From Gammaproteobacteria bacterium (GTDB lineage: Bacteria > Pseudomonadota > Gammaproteobacteria > Arenicellales > Poriferihabitantaceae), in NCBI GenBank assembly GCA_009841725.1, contig VYGS01000111.1:1-38765 (forward strand): a stretch of DNA of 38,765 nucleotides, in the 5' to 3' direction. The notes beneath the pieces are model-generated. The model saw only the letters and a list, made by a program, of their open reading frames with translations. It searched no databases and had not been told where the DNA came from. A program made the position numbers and the translations under genes. Positions 8,163 through 15,147 of this stretch are shown one piece after another (position 1 is the first letter of the stretch; the number at the start of each line of letters is the position of its first letter).

Positions 8163-8890
8163 AGGAAACGGTACGACTCGGGAGACGGTCGTTTTTCAAG
8201 GTCTGCATGTCCACGCTGTCCCTGATCGGGGCCAGCCCCTACCTGCTCGCCCAGAACGATTCGGCATCCCGTTCCTACAATCGCGTCAGGCTGGTGACGG
8301 AGGAGGGTCAGGCCGTGACCTCGGAAAGACTGAAGAAAGCGGGATGCCTGATCTTCAACTATCCCTACGTGACCACCCCGTGCTTCCTGATCGACCTCGG
8401 CAGGGCGGTCAATCCGCCGGCGGCGTCCAGCTGGCCCGGAGGATCGGGAAAGGACCGTTCCGTGGTCTGCTATTCCGCCATTTGCGCACACAAGCAGACC
8501 TACCCGGCAAGAAGCGTCAGCTTCATCAACTTCCGCCCCGAGGAGATTTCGTACCGCGACCACGACAACAACGTGAAGAAACAGTCCGCACTGATCTACT
8601 GCTGCTCGGAAAGCAGCGTGTACGATCCGGCCCGGGGAGCCCGGGTCATGGGGGGGCCGGCACCGGTTTCCCTGACCACCATCCTGCTCGACTACGACGC
8701 CGAGTCCGATCACTACTACGCGACCGGGACCATGGGCGTCGAGCAGTACGAGGCCTTTTTCGACCGGTTCACATTTCGCGTCGCGCTGGAGAACGGCATG
8801 AAGGGCGTGGAGGACATCCGCACGCTGGCGCGCGATGCGACGAGGGTCTATACGCCCGAAGAGTACAGCATGCAACAGGTCAGCTGCTGA
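8159..8890 (+). CDS. Tat-exported Rieske-like [2Fe-2S] protein lacking the second ligand histidine
   Basis: A 243-residue protein with a twin-arginine signal (GRRSFFKV, residues 8-15, then a hydrophobic run) and a Rieske-type fold: YSAICAHKQTYP holds the first ligand pair Cys109-x-His111, and SSVYDPARGARVMGGPAP is the characteristic sequence after the second box. The second box itself reads YCCSESS (residues 147-153) where CPCHGS is expected: Cys148 and Cys149 are present, but no histidine lies at the CxxH position in either register. Cys104 is an extra cysteine near box 1. The protein may bind an altered cluster or none. It is the last gene of the four-gene module, has GGAGAGG at 8148-8154, and is followed by a hairpin terminator. 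A periplasmic electron-transfer or assembly role for FDH is inferred. Confidence 0.82.
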   Translation: MKETVRLGRRSFFKVCMSTLSLIGASPYLLAQNDSASRSYNRVRLVTEEGQAVTSERLKKAGCLIFNYPYVTTPCFLIDLGRAVNPPAASSWPGGSGKDRSVVCYSAICAHKQTYPARSVSFINFRPEEISYRDHDNNVKKQSALIYCCSESSVYDPARGARVMGGPAPVSLTTILLDYDAESDHYYATGTMGVEQYEAFFDRFTFRVALENGMKGVEDIRTLARDATRVYTPEEYSMQQVSC

Positions 8891-8900
8891 AGGCAGGCAT

Positions 8901-8925
8901 CCTGCGGCGGTCCGCGCAGGCTTTT
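8901..8925 (+). terminator. intrinsic terminator after the Rieske-like gene
   Basis: CCTGCG at 8901-8906 pairs with CGCAGG at 8915-8920, with a GC-rich loop, followed by CTTTTT. It ends the 6104-8890 module and lies just before the convergent end of the fic gene. Confidence 0.6.
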
Positions 8926-8952
8926 TCCGGATCCGCCATTCGCCGCGCCTCA

Positions 8953-10101
8953 TCAGCGCTTCGAATAAAATGCCTGCAGGTACGGTTCAAATACGAACAA
9001 TCGGCTCCGGCTTCGACCGGTAATTTCCCGGAGAATGCCGTGCTCGCACATCAAGGCGATCAACCGGTTGGCCGTCCGAAAGGTGGTTCCGCAGGCTGTT
9101 GCCGCCTCGTCGACGCTGACGATCGGTTTCTGGAACAGGTGTTGAAGCAATGTCATCGCATTCGCCGCTCGCCTGCCGAAGTCAGTTTGAATTCTTTGCT
9201 CAATGTCCGTCTTGAGATCCCGTATTCCTGCAAGGGTCTCGACGGCTTCATTGGCAGTCTGTTCCACTCCATCCAGAAAGTACTCCAGCCATCGCCCCAT
9301 GTCGTTGTGGGTTCGTGTTCTCATCAAATTGCTGTAGTAGAGTTCCCGGTCCCTTTCGAACCAGGTCGAGATATAGAGAAGGGGGCGCTTCAGGATTTCC
9401 TCACTGACAAGATAAAGAGTGATCAGCAGACGGCCGATTCGTCCATTGCCGTCCAAAAAGGGGTGTATGGTCTCGAACTGGTAGTGGGCGATGGCGATCC
9501 GGACAAGCGCCGGAAGATGGAGGTCTTGATTATGCAGGAATTTCTCCAGATCGCTCATCAGCTCCGGAACATGTTCATGCGATGGCGGAATGTATGTCGC
9601 ATTCTGCAGATTATGCCCTCCTATCCGGTTTTGGCTGACCCGATATTCTCCAGGCAGTTTGTGCTTGCCTCGGACATTGTCGAGCAGTGTTGTGTGAGCA
9701 CGCCTCAATAGGCGCGATGACAACGGCAGAGTCTCCAGATCTTCGAGCGCCTGATTCATGGCCAGAATGTAATTATTGACCTCGTGCCAGTCGTCGCGCC
9801 GCTCCGGGTTGATTTCTTTTTCGGGAAGTAGCGCCTCGTCCATGTTCGTCCTGGTTCCCTCGATTCGACTGGAGTCCACCGACTCCTTGACGACATGCAA
9901 CCGGATGAACAGATCAATACTCGGAACCATGCGCGCATAGGAGTTAAATTCTCCAAGCCTGAGCGCGGCTTTTTCAGCCAGCTGGTTGATCCGCGGGACA
10001 TTCCAGGTCCAGATGTCGTTTATGCGGGTTGGCAGAAAGAATCGATATCCCGCTCCCTTGATGAGTTTGCCGGATTGATACGTTTCCAGTTTGATGGTCA
10101 T
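8953..10101 (-). CDS. Fic-family protein (AMPylase-like), class II, with C-terminal winged-helix region
   Basis: A 382-residue Fic protein. The catalytic motif HPFLDGNGRIGR is complete at residues 213-224, with His213 as the catalytic base; the family transfers AMP or related groups to hydroxyl side chains. The N-terminal SSRIEGT (residues 78-83 region) matches the inhibitory helix motif S/T-x-x-x-E-G/N of class II Fic enzymes, whose Glu blocks ATP binding until released. The C-terminal ~80 residues look like a helix-turn-helix (AATACGTTFRTANRLIALM), suggesting DNA binding or autoregulation. It is on the strand opposite to the flanking FDH-linked genes and sits between the Rieske-like gene and DUF3306, so it looks like an insertion into an accessory cluster. 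The target is unknown. Confidence 0.92.
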   Translation of the reverse strand: MTIKLETYQSGKLIKGAGYRFFLPTRINDIWTWNVPRINQLAEKAALRLGEFNSYARMVPSIDLFIRLHVVKESVDSSRIEGTRTNMDEALLPEKEINPERRDDWHEVNNYILAMNQALEDLETLPLSSRLLRRAHTTLLDNVRGKHKLPGEYRVSQNRIGGHNLQNATYIPPSHEHVPELMSDLEKFLHNQDLHLPALVRIAIAHYQFETIHPFLDGNGRIGRLLITLYLVSEEILKRPLLYISTWFERDRELYYSNLMRTRTHNDMGRWLEYFLDGVEQTANEAVETLAGIRDLKTDIEQRIQTDFGRRAANAMTLLQHLFQKPIVSVDEAATACGTTFRTANRLIALMCEHGILREITGRSRSRLFVFEPYLQAFYSKR

Positions 10102-10184
10102 GGGCTTGTCCGTTATTGATCCAAAGTAAAATATGGAATTACTTATGGTTCTTTATCGGCATAAAGTATCATAATATATGAATT

Positions 10185-10202
10185 ATTGTACATTTGTGCA
10201 AT
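10185..10202. promoter_or_regulatory. 18-bp palindrome upstream of fic, possible operator
   Basis: ATTGTACATTTGTGCAAT is nearly self-complementary: seven Watson-Crick pairs, one G-T pair and a TT centre. It lies in an AT-rich stretch about 84 bases before the fic start. Fic proteins with a C-terminal winged helix can regulate their own genes, so this is a candidate binding site. No regulator can be named from the sequence. Confidence 0.4.
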
Positions 10203-10321
10203 AGCTTTTCCGGTGCCTTGTCTGGAGCCGCGAAGGATTTCTGCCAAGAGGAGTGGTTCCGCCCGAATGATTCACGGGAGTCTTCAGCGCGAACCCGATT
10301 TCGGGATCGCAAGCGGTGACT

Positions 10322-10347
10322 TTGCGGGCCTACTTTCGGGCCCGCAA
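10322..10347. other. GC-rich hairpin just beyond the DUF3306 gene
   Basis: TTGCGGGCC (10322-10330) pairs perfectly with GGCCCGCAA (10339-10347). It lies 18 bases past the stop of the DUF3306 gene, where a terminator would be expected for the minus strand, but there is no T run on either strand. It may be an RNA-stabilising 3' hairpin. The rest of 10203-10364 shows no gene. Confidence 0.4.
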
Positions 10348-10364
10348 CGCCTTCATGCCGGGAA

Positions 10365-10961
10365 TTACGGGGGCGTCTCGCCGTCGGGGTCGGCCTCGCC
10401 CTCCGGCAGTTCTTCCGGCCCGACCGGTTCCGCGTCGGGGGAGTCCTCCTCCTCGCTGGTCGGAGACTCGGCCTCATCCTGCTCCACCGCCTCTTGTTCT
10501 GCGGCGGCTTTCCGTCGTTCCTCTTCCTCCTCTTCCTTTCGCCTTTTCTCCTTCATTTCCTCGCGGTGCTTCATGTCCGAGGTGACCAGGTCGCCGAGCG
10601 GTTCGAAATAGGTGAAATCGTCATCGTAGTCATCCAGGCCGTCCCGGATATTGAATCCGGCGCCGGAGAACAGTTTCCGAAGCGCCAGGCGTCGAAGCTT
10701 CTCGCTGACCCCTTCCGACATGAACAGCGAGTAGTCGCTGTTTTCGTCAAGGCTCTCGATTGGGGGCATGTCCTCGTCGGTGAGAACCCGGGACTCCCCG
10801 GTCGATTCCGGGAGCGTGTCCGAAGCCGATTCGCTCTGCACAGGCTCGGGAACCGTCGCCTCCTGCCCGGTATCCTGGCTGGGCGACTGTTCCGATTTGC
10901 GACGCGACCAGCGCGACAAAAAGGACTTCTCTTCAGTGTCTTGTCGTTGATCCTTTGACAT
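10365..10961 (-). CDS. DUF3306-family protein, formate dehydrogenase-associated
   Basis: A 198-residue protein with the FLSRWSRRK start (residues 14-22) typical of DUF3306 proteins, a central conserved block (LRRLALRKLFSGAGFNIRDG, then LDDYDDDFTYFEPLGD), and a very acidic low-complexity tail from about residue 130 that includes a run of five Glu. DUF3306 genes are commonly found beside DUF3305 and Cys-type formate dehydrogenases; their function is unknown. Its start lies 29 bases inside the preceding DUF3305 gene, so the two are translated together. They are on the opposite strand and about 4 kb from fdhABC, separated by the ligase/Rieske module and fic. No signal peptide or membrane segment is seen. 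Confidence 0.85.
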   Translation of the reverse strand: MSKDQRQDTEEKSFLSRWSRRKSEQSPSQDTGQEATVPEPVQSESASDTLPESTGESRVLTDEDMPPIESLDENSDYSLFMSEGVSEKLRRLALRKLFSGAGFNIRDGLDDYDDDFTYFEPLGDLVTSDMKHREEMKEKRRKEEEEEERRKAAAEQEAVEQDEAESPTSEEEDSPDAEPVGPEELPEGEADPDGETPP

Positions 10962-11463
10962 AGTCGGAATCGCTGAGCCAGTCCTTGCGTTTTCGCTTCT
11001 TCTTCACTTCCGGGACATAATGGGTGATCACGTAGCTTTCGAGAATGCCGCACATCTCGTCCGGCATGGGAATCTCGAGAACCGTGCGCTCCGCTTCCAT
11101 GTCGCCGGTGGCCTCATCCTGATTGGCGGTCACAAACACGGGTTCGATTTCCATCTCGCCCTGGTTTCCGTCGCACACGACGAACAGATGCGGCTTGTCC
11201 GACAGCAGGTTGTACCAGTAGCCCTCGTTGCCGTCCTTGTACAGATGGACCGACATGCCGGTCCACAGGAATCTCGCATGAATCCCGTCATCGTGGATGA
11301 GCACCTTTCCGGCATCGGTGCCGGCCTGATTGTCGCAGATCAGCGCATAGGCCGACCAGTGGGGCAGGCCCCATGGGCTGTCGGGGTCCAGTGTCCTTTG
11401 GAGCACGACCGAAACCGGAACGACGACTTCCCGGTCCGATGCCTGAAAATGAATGTCTGACAT
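10933..11463 (-). CDS. DUF3305-family protein, formate dehydrogenase-associated
   Basis: A protein of 176 residues when read from ATG 11463 (start MSDIHFQ). The frame is open to 11529, but the shorter start puts the conserved opening VVVPVSVVLQRTLDPDSPWG near the N terminus as in DUF3305 proteins; neither start has a clear ribosome site. Further conserved-looking parts are WSAYALICDN, LYKDGNEGYWYNLLSDKPHL and a Lys/Arg-rich C terminus (KKKRKRKDW). The product is probably cytoplasmic and of unknown function; the family is repeatedly linked to formate dehydrogenase clusters. It is the first gene of the DUF3305-DUF3306 pair and overlaps its partner by 29 bases. Confidence 0.83.
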   Translation of the reverse strand: MSDIHFQASDREVVVPVSVVLQRTLDPDSPWGLPHWSAYALICDNQAGTDAGKVLIHDDGIHARFLWTGMSVHLYKDGNEGYWYNLLSDKPHLFVVCDGNQGEMEIEPVFVTANQDEATGDMEAERTVLEIPMPDEMCGILESYVITHYVPEVKKKRKRKDWLSDSDYVKGSTTRH

Positions 11464-11596
11464 GATTCGTTTTCGGGGCAGTACCCGAGCCCGGAAAATG
11501 GCGGGCAACTGGATCTTCCCCGGATGCAATGATGGAAATTATAACCCTCTGAGAGAGAATTTATCGGGGAGGGTGTTCAATAAATTTTCAATTGAA

Positions 11597-11815
11597 TCAA
11601 CCGAATTCAAAAAGGATCACTTCGCCATCTGCGGCTTCCTGTTGAGCGAGAAGAATGTCTTTGATGAAGCTGTAGGGCTGATCAGGGTTTTCCTCGACAA
11701 TTTTGCCGATCAATGACCAATGTTCAATCTGCTTCGAGATCGAACGGCGATAGATGCCACCATATTGACGCGCTTTACCGATCAATTCGTCAGAAAGCTT
11801 CACAGACATTGGCAT
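11597..11815 (-). CDS. ParD-like antitoxin without visible toxin
   Basis: A 72-residue protein matching the ParD-like antitoxin family: MSVKLSDELIGKARQYG at the N terminus forms the ribbon-helix-helix part, followed by RSISKQIEHWSLIGKIVEEN and the conserved end SFIKDILLAQQEAADGEV. Such proteins bind DNA as dimers and usually neutralise a RelE/ParE toxin. ATG 11815 (MPMSVKL) is preferred over 11842 because CAGGAGA lies just upstream. No toxin-sized gene sits beside it: downstream on the same strand are only 67 bases before the DUF3305 reading frame, and upstream is the relic element. It may be a solitary antitoxin or a remnant of a pair. The first copy-number bias to AT-rich codons fits a mobile origin. 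Confidence 0.8.
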   Translation of the reverse strand: MPMSVKLSDELIGKARQYGGIYRRSISKQIEHWSLIGKIVEENPDQPYSFIKDILLAQQEAADGEVILFEFG

Positions 11816-11880
11816 TTCCCGGTCTCCTGCAAAAATTGACATCTTGGCTATATGCTAAAAAGAGGCAAGGTGCAACCTAT

Positions 11881-11910
11881 GTTCCGGTTCAGCGCATGCG
11901 GGACCGGAAC
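11881..11910. repeat. inverted repeat upstream of the ParD-like gene
   Basis: GTTCCGGT (11881-11888) and ACCGGAAC (11903-11910) are perfect complements, 14 bases apart. The repeat ends inside the left direct repeat of the relic element. It could be an operator for the ParD-like protein or a leftover hairpin. Confidence 0.4.
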
Positions 11911-12033
11911 AGTTCTGTCAAACCCATTTAGAAATGTCCCCTTCTCTCCATCTCCGCCCCCGATTCCAAAAAGGGGACATTTTAAAATTGGACAAAGGGG
12001 GCATTACTAAATTGGGCTAACAGGAACAGTTCT
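11906..12033. mobile_element. ~107-bp MITE-like relic with direct repeats at both ends
   Basis: GGAACAGTTCT occurs at 11906-11916 and again at 12023-12033, like a target-site duplication. Between them the sequence begins TGTCAAACCCATTTAG (from 11916) and ends CTAAATTGGGCTAACA (12007-12022); these ends are inverted copies matching at 12 of 16 positions with TGT...ACA termini. Inside, AAATGTCCCCTT (11932-11943) and AAGGGGACATTT (11971-11982) form a perfect 12-bp inverted repeat. There is no coding capacity, so it is a non-autonomous element or the remains of an insertion sequence. The rest of the gene-free stretch 11843-12182 shows nothing else clear. Confidence 0.6.
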
Positions 12034-12182
12034 TGCCAGGACTCTCGATCTGGAGTAGACTTTTTCATTGATTGTCTGTTCGAACTGGCGGTCGAAACAG
12101 ACGAAGAACATTCAATTTGCATCCGGTATCCGGGCTTCGGGAGAGTGCATCCCGATCCTCGGATTGGACGCCGGTATCCTCC

Positions 12183-14027
12183 ATGTCAGTCAAATCTGGA
12201 ATGCCGGGTCGGCTTTCCCCGGCCCGATGGAACGGGCAGCTGTCAATCACGGTCATACTGGCTACGGCGATCTCTCTTCTCGTTTTCGTATCGGTGAGCA
12301 GTGTGCTCGGCGTCGGCATGTGGCTCGCGAGCAAGAACACGCTGGCGTTGACGAGTGCCAACGCCAATCAGAGCATCGCCAACATGGTCGACCAGATCGA
12401 ACGTCATCTGCGGCCGGCCGAAGACCAGGCCCGTTTCATCGCCGAGCGTATCGAGAGCGGCGAGTTCGACCCGCAGGATCGCGCGACGCTCGGCCGGCTG
12501 CTCACGGGCGGCCTCGCCGGTGTGCCGCAGACCGAGGCAGTATCGTTCTTCTACCCCGGGCTGAAGTCCTTCTTTGCGGCGCGCTACGAGGGAGGTCGCA
12601 CCGAGCTGGCTGAGGTAGATCATGCGGGCGATCCGAGATTCCGCGCATATATGGCTTCAATGCCGAAGGAACCGCACTGGGTGTCTCCATTCTGGATAGA
12701 GCGACATGAGGGGACCTATTTCAGCCGGGTCCATCCGATCTGGCGCGGCGGTCGGTTTGTCGGGGCCACGGTTGCGACGGCATCGATCCGGGATCTCTCG
12801 GCCTGGGTCCGCAAGGTCGGCGAGGGCGATCCCGGCACGCGGTTCGTCCTGTACGGGCGTGACCGGGTGCTGGCCCATCCTCTCATGGCGGACGGCTATC
12901 CCGGTCTCTCGTTGGAAAATCCGATGCCCCGCCTGGCGGGATTTCGGGATTTCGTTTTGGCGGCAATATGGCGGGAGGATAAGCACTCCTCCGATCTGAT
13001 CATTTCTCTTGCGCCGGGGACGAGCGGGCATGCGATCCGGATTGGAGAACAAGTGCATGTCTTCATACTCCGTCAGATGCACGGCTTCGGCCCGCAACCG
13101 CTGACCGTCGGCATCCGGTTCCATGTCGATGACATCGCCACCGAGTTTCGCCGGATGGCCGTCGCCCTGATGGTCGGCTCTGGCGCTCTCGTGCTCTCGA
13201 TCATCGCTGCCCTGATCCTCGGCCGGCGCATCGCCCGGCCCATTGTGCGGTTTTCCGCGGCAGCGGGACAGGTTCGCGACCTCAATATCGGAGAGATCGG
13301 AGACCTGTCCGGCAGCGTTTTTCGCGAACTCGACCAGCAGGCCAAATCCTTCAACTCCATGCTGCGAGCCCTGCGCTGGTTCGAGCTCTACATTCCCCGG
13401 AAGGTCGTCGAGCGGCTGGTGAAGCGCGGCGAAATCGAGGATACGATCTCCATCGAGCGGGAGGTCACCGTCATGTTTACCGATATTGCAGGGTTCTCGT
13501 CGGTTGCCGAAAACCTGTCGGCACCGGACGTGGCCGCCTTGGTCAACCGCCATTTCGAGATCGTCGCCGACTGCATCGAGGCCGAAGACGGCACCGTCGA
13601 CAAATTCATGGGCGATTCCGTGATGGCTTTCTGGGGCGCCCCCGACGCGCAGCCGGACGCCGCCATACGGGCCTGCCGCGCAGCCCTGGCGATCGCCGAC
13701 GGTGTCCGGGCGGAGAATGCCCGGCGCCGGTCCGCAGGCGAGGCGCCGCTCGGCATCCGCATCGGCATCCATTCCGGCAGCGCCACGGTCGGCAACATCG
13801 GCGCGCCCGGCCGCATCAACTACACGATCATCGGTGATGCCGTGAACATCGGACAGCGTCTCGAGCAACTCGGCAGGACGCTGTATTCCGAAGACAGCGA
13901 GGCGGCGATTCTGGTGAGCGGCGCGACGGTGTCGAAACTCGGCCCGGATTTCTGCCCTGTGCCGGTCGGCAGACACCCCGTGAAGGGCCGCTCCGGCGAG
14001 GTCGACGTTTTCAGGCTTGACAGTTGA
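12183..14027 (+). CDS. membrane class III adenylate/guanylate cyclase with extracytoplasmic sensor
   Basis: A 614-residue signalling enzyme when read from ATG 12183; the frame is open to a TTG at 12072 but that part is unlike a natural N terminus. A first membrane helix (about residues 21-48) is followed by a ~270-residue periplasmic sensor region, resembling a Cache-type domain (SFFYPGLKSFFAARYEG, HWVSPFWIERHEGTYFSRVH), a second helix (about 325-347, ending LILGRRIARPI), a HAMP-like linker and a C-terminal cyclase domain (about 420-580). The cyclase has the metal-binding aspartates in VMFTDIAGFSS and KFMGDSVMAFWGAP, the Lys of VDKFMGD that favours adenine, and NIGQRLEQL with the transition-state Asn and Arg. 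It should be active and likely makes cAMP. The ligand is unknown; it stands alone, 196 bases before fdhD. Confidence 0.9.
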   Translation: MSVKSGMPGRLSPARWNGQLSITVILATAISLLVFVSVSSVLGVGMWLASKNTLALTSANANQSIANMVDQIERHLRPAEDQARFIAERIESGEFDPQDRATLGRLLTGGLAGVPQTEAVSFFYPGLKSFFAARYEGGRTELAEVDHAGDPRFRAYMASMPKEPHWVSPFWIERHEGTYFSRVHPIWRGGRFVGATVATASIRDLSAWVRKVGEGDPGTRFVLYGRDRVLAHPLMADGYPGLSLENPMPRLAGFRDFVLAAIWREDKHSSDLIISLAPGTSGHAIRIGEQVHVFILRQMHGFGPQPLTVGIRFHVDDIATEFRRMAVALMVGSGALVLSIIAALILGRRIARPIVRFSAAAGQVRDLNIGEIGDLSGSVFRELDQQAKSFNSMLRALRWFELYIPRKVVERLVKRGEIEDTISIEREVTVMFTDIAGFSSVAENLSAPDVAALVNRHFEIVADCIEAEDGTVDKFMGDSVMAFWGAPDAQPDAAIRACRAALAIADGVRAENARRRSAGEAPLGIRIGIHSGSATVGNIGAPGRINYTIIGDAVNIGQRLEQLGRTLYSEDSEAAILVSGATVSKLGPDFCPVPVGRHPVKGRSGEVDVFRLDS

Positions 14028-14223
14028 AAGGCGGCGAAATCTTCGGTCGAAATGCCGTGGGCGCGGCCTTCGGTCGGGGCCGTAGAAATCGGGAGCCAGA
14101 CTTCGGTTTAATGCTAGAATTGTCGGGACATCGTGAACGGAGAGACGGCATGATCGTCTCTCCAGCGAATCCGTGCTTTCCGGTCCGGCCGGCAGGATGC
14201 GGTTTCTGTAACCAGATTCGTCC

Positions 14224-15147
14224 ATGACACAAGTCGCCCAATCTCCGTCAACTGCTGCAAGCCAAAACGGTCACGACAGTGCGGATTCCTATGCGGGTCT
14301 GCTGCCGGAGTTGACCGGCGAAGGGCTGGAATCGATCCACCAGGTTGAAGCGAAAAACCAGTACGGCATCGACCAGCAGGTCAATATCGTCGATGAATTG
14401 CCGTTGACGATCAAGGTCGATGGAGAGGAACTGGTTACGCTGATGACCCTGGGCAGCCAGCCGGAACGGCTGGTTCTCGGCTACCTCCGCAACCAGTCGC
14501 TTTTCGAGCATCCGGGCCAGATCAAGTCGGTCAGGGTCGACTGGGACCGGGAGCTTGCCGAAGTGGTTACCCGGGACGGGAATGGTCTGGACGGTATCGA
14601 CACTTCGCGCAAGACCGTGACCAGCGGATGCGGCCAGGGCACGATTCTCAGTTGTACGCTGGACAAGCTCTACGATCACCGTCTGCCCGAAGTGACGCTG
14701 CGCCAATCCGATATCTACGAGGTGCTCCATCGGGTCAAGGATTTCAACAAGGCCTACCGCGCGGCCGGTTCCGTGCACGGTTGCGGGTTGTGCCGGGACG
14801 GGAAGGTCCTCATGTTCATCGAGGATGTCGGACGCCACAATGCCATGGATACGATTTCCGGCGAGATGTGGCTCAAGAACATGCCGGGACACGACAAGAT
14901 CTTCTATACCACCGGCCGGCTGACCTCGGAAATCGTGATGAAGTCGGCCCTCATGGGGATTCCGGTCCTGGTGTCGCGAAACGGCACAACGAACATGGGC
15001 TATGAACTCGCGGTCGAGTTGGGAGTCACCCTGATCGCCCGGGCAAAAAGCCGGCAGTTCACCGCGCTGAACGCGCACAACATGATATTCGACGCGGCGC
15101 CTCCCGTGCCGCCCCATATGGACAGTCGGCGCCAGAAAGCCCGCTAG
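14224..15147 (+). CDS. fdhD: formate dehydrogenase accessory sulfurtransferase FdhD, variant type
   Basis: A 307-residue FdhD, which passes sulfur to the bis-MGD cofactor of formate dehydrogenase and is needed for its activity. Family blocks are clear: VTLMTLGSQPERLVLGYL, VTSGCGQGT, FIEDVGRHNAMDTISG, FYTTGRLTSEIVMKSALMG and PVLVSRNGTTNMGYELA. The E. coli CGxC pair (Cys121/Cys124) is reduced here to Cys136 in CGQG, the second Cys being Gly, while an extra HGCGLC (Cys187, Cys190) precedes the EDVGRHN block. The N-terminal ~55 residues are variable. It is separated from fdhABC by about 8 kb, with no ribosome site evident before ATG 14224. Its stop shares a CTAG with the stop of the convergent dioxygenase gene. 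Confidence 0.93.
   Translation: MTQVAQSPSTAASQNGHDSADSYAGLLPELTGEGLESIHQVEAKNQYGIDQQVNIVDELPLTIKVDGEELVTLMTLGSQPERLVLGYLRNQSLFEHPGQIKSVRVDWDRELAEVVTRDGNGLDGIDTSRKTVTSGCGQGTILSCTLDKLYDHRLPEVTLRQSDIYEVLHRVKDFNKAYRAAGSVHGCGLCRDGKVLMFIEDVGRHNAMDTISGEMWLKNMPGHDKIFYTTGRLTSEIVMKSALMGIPVLVSRNGTTNMGYELAVELGVTLIARAKSRQFTALNAHNMIFDAAPPVPPHMDSRRQKAR

Noticed and set aside
7867-9711. A 614-residue plus-strand open frame across the ligase, Rieske and fic region
   Set aside because: It crosses two well-supported genes in other frames and strands and has repetitive Arg/Gly-rich sequence typical of a shadow frame.
12657-14225. A 522-residue minus-strand open frame opposite the cyclase
   Set aside because: The cyclase motifs on the plus strand are unmistakable; the antisense product has no recognisable features.
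14024-14227. A 67-residue open frame between the cyclase and fdhD
   Set aside because: There is no ribosome site and no conserved-looking block; it is more likely leader DNA of fdhD.
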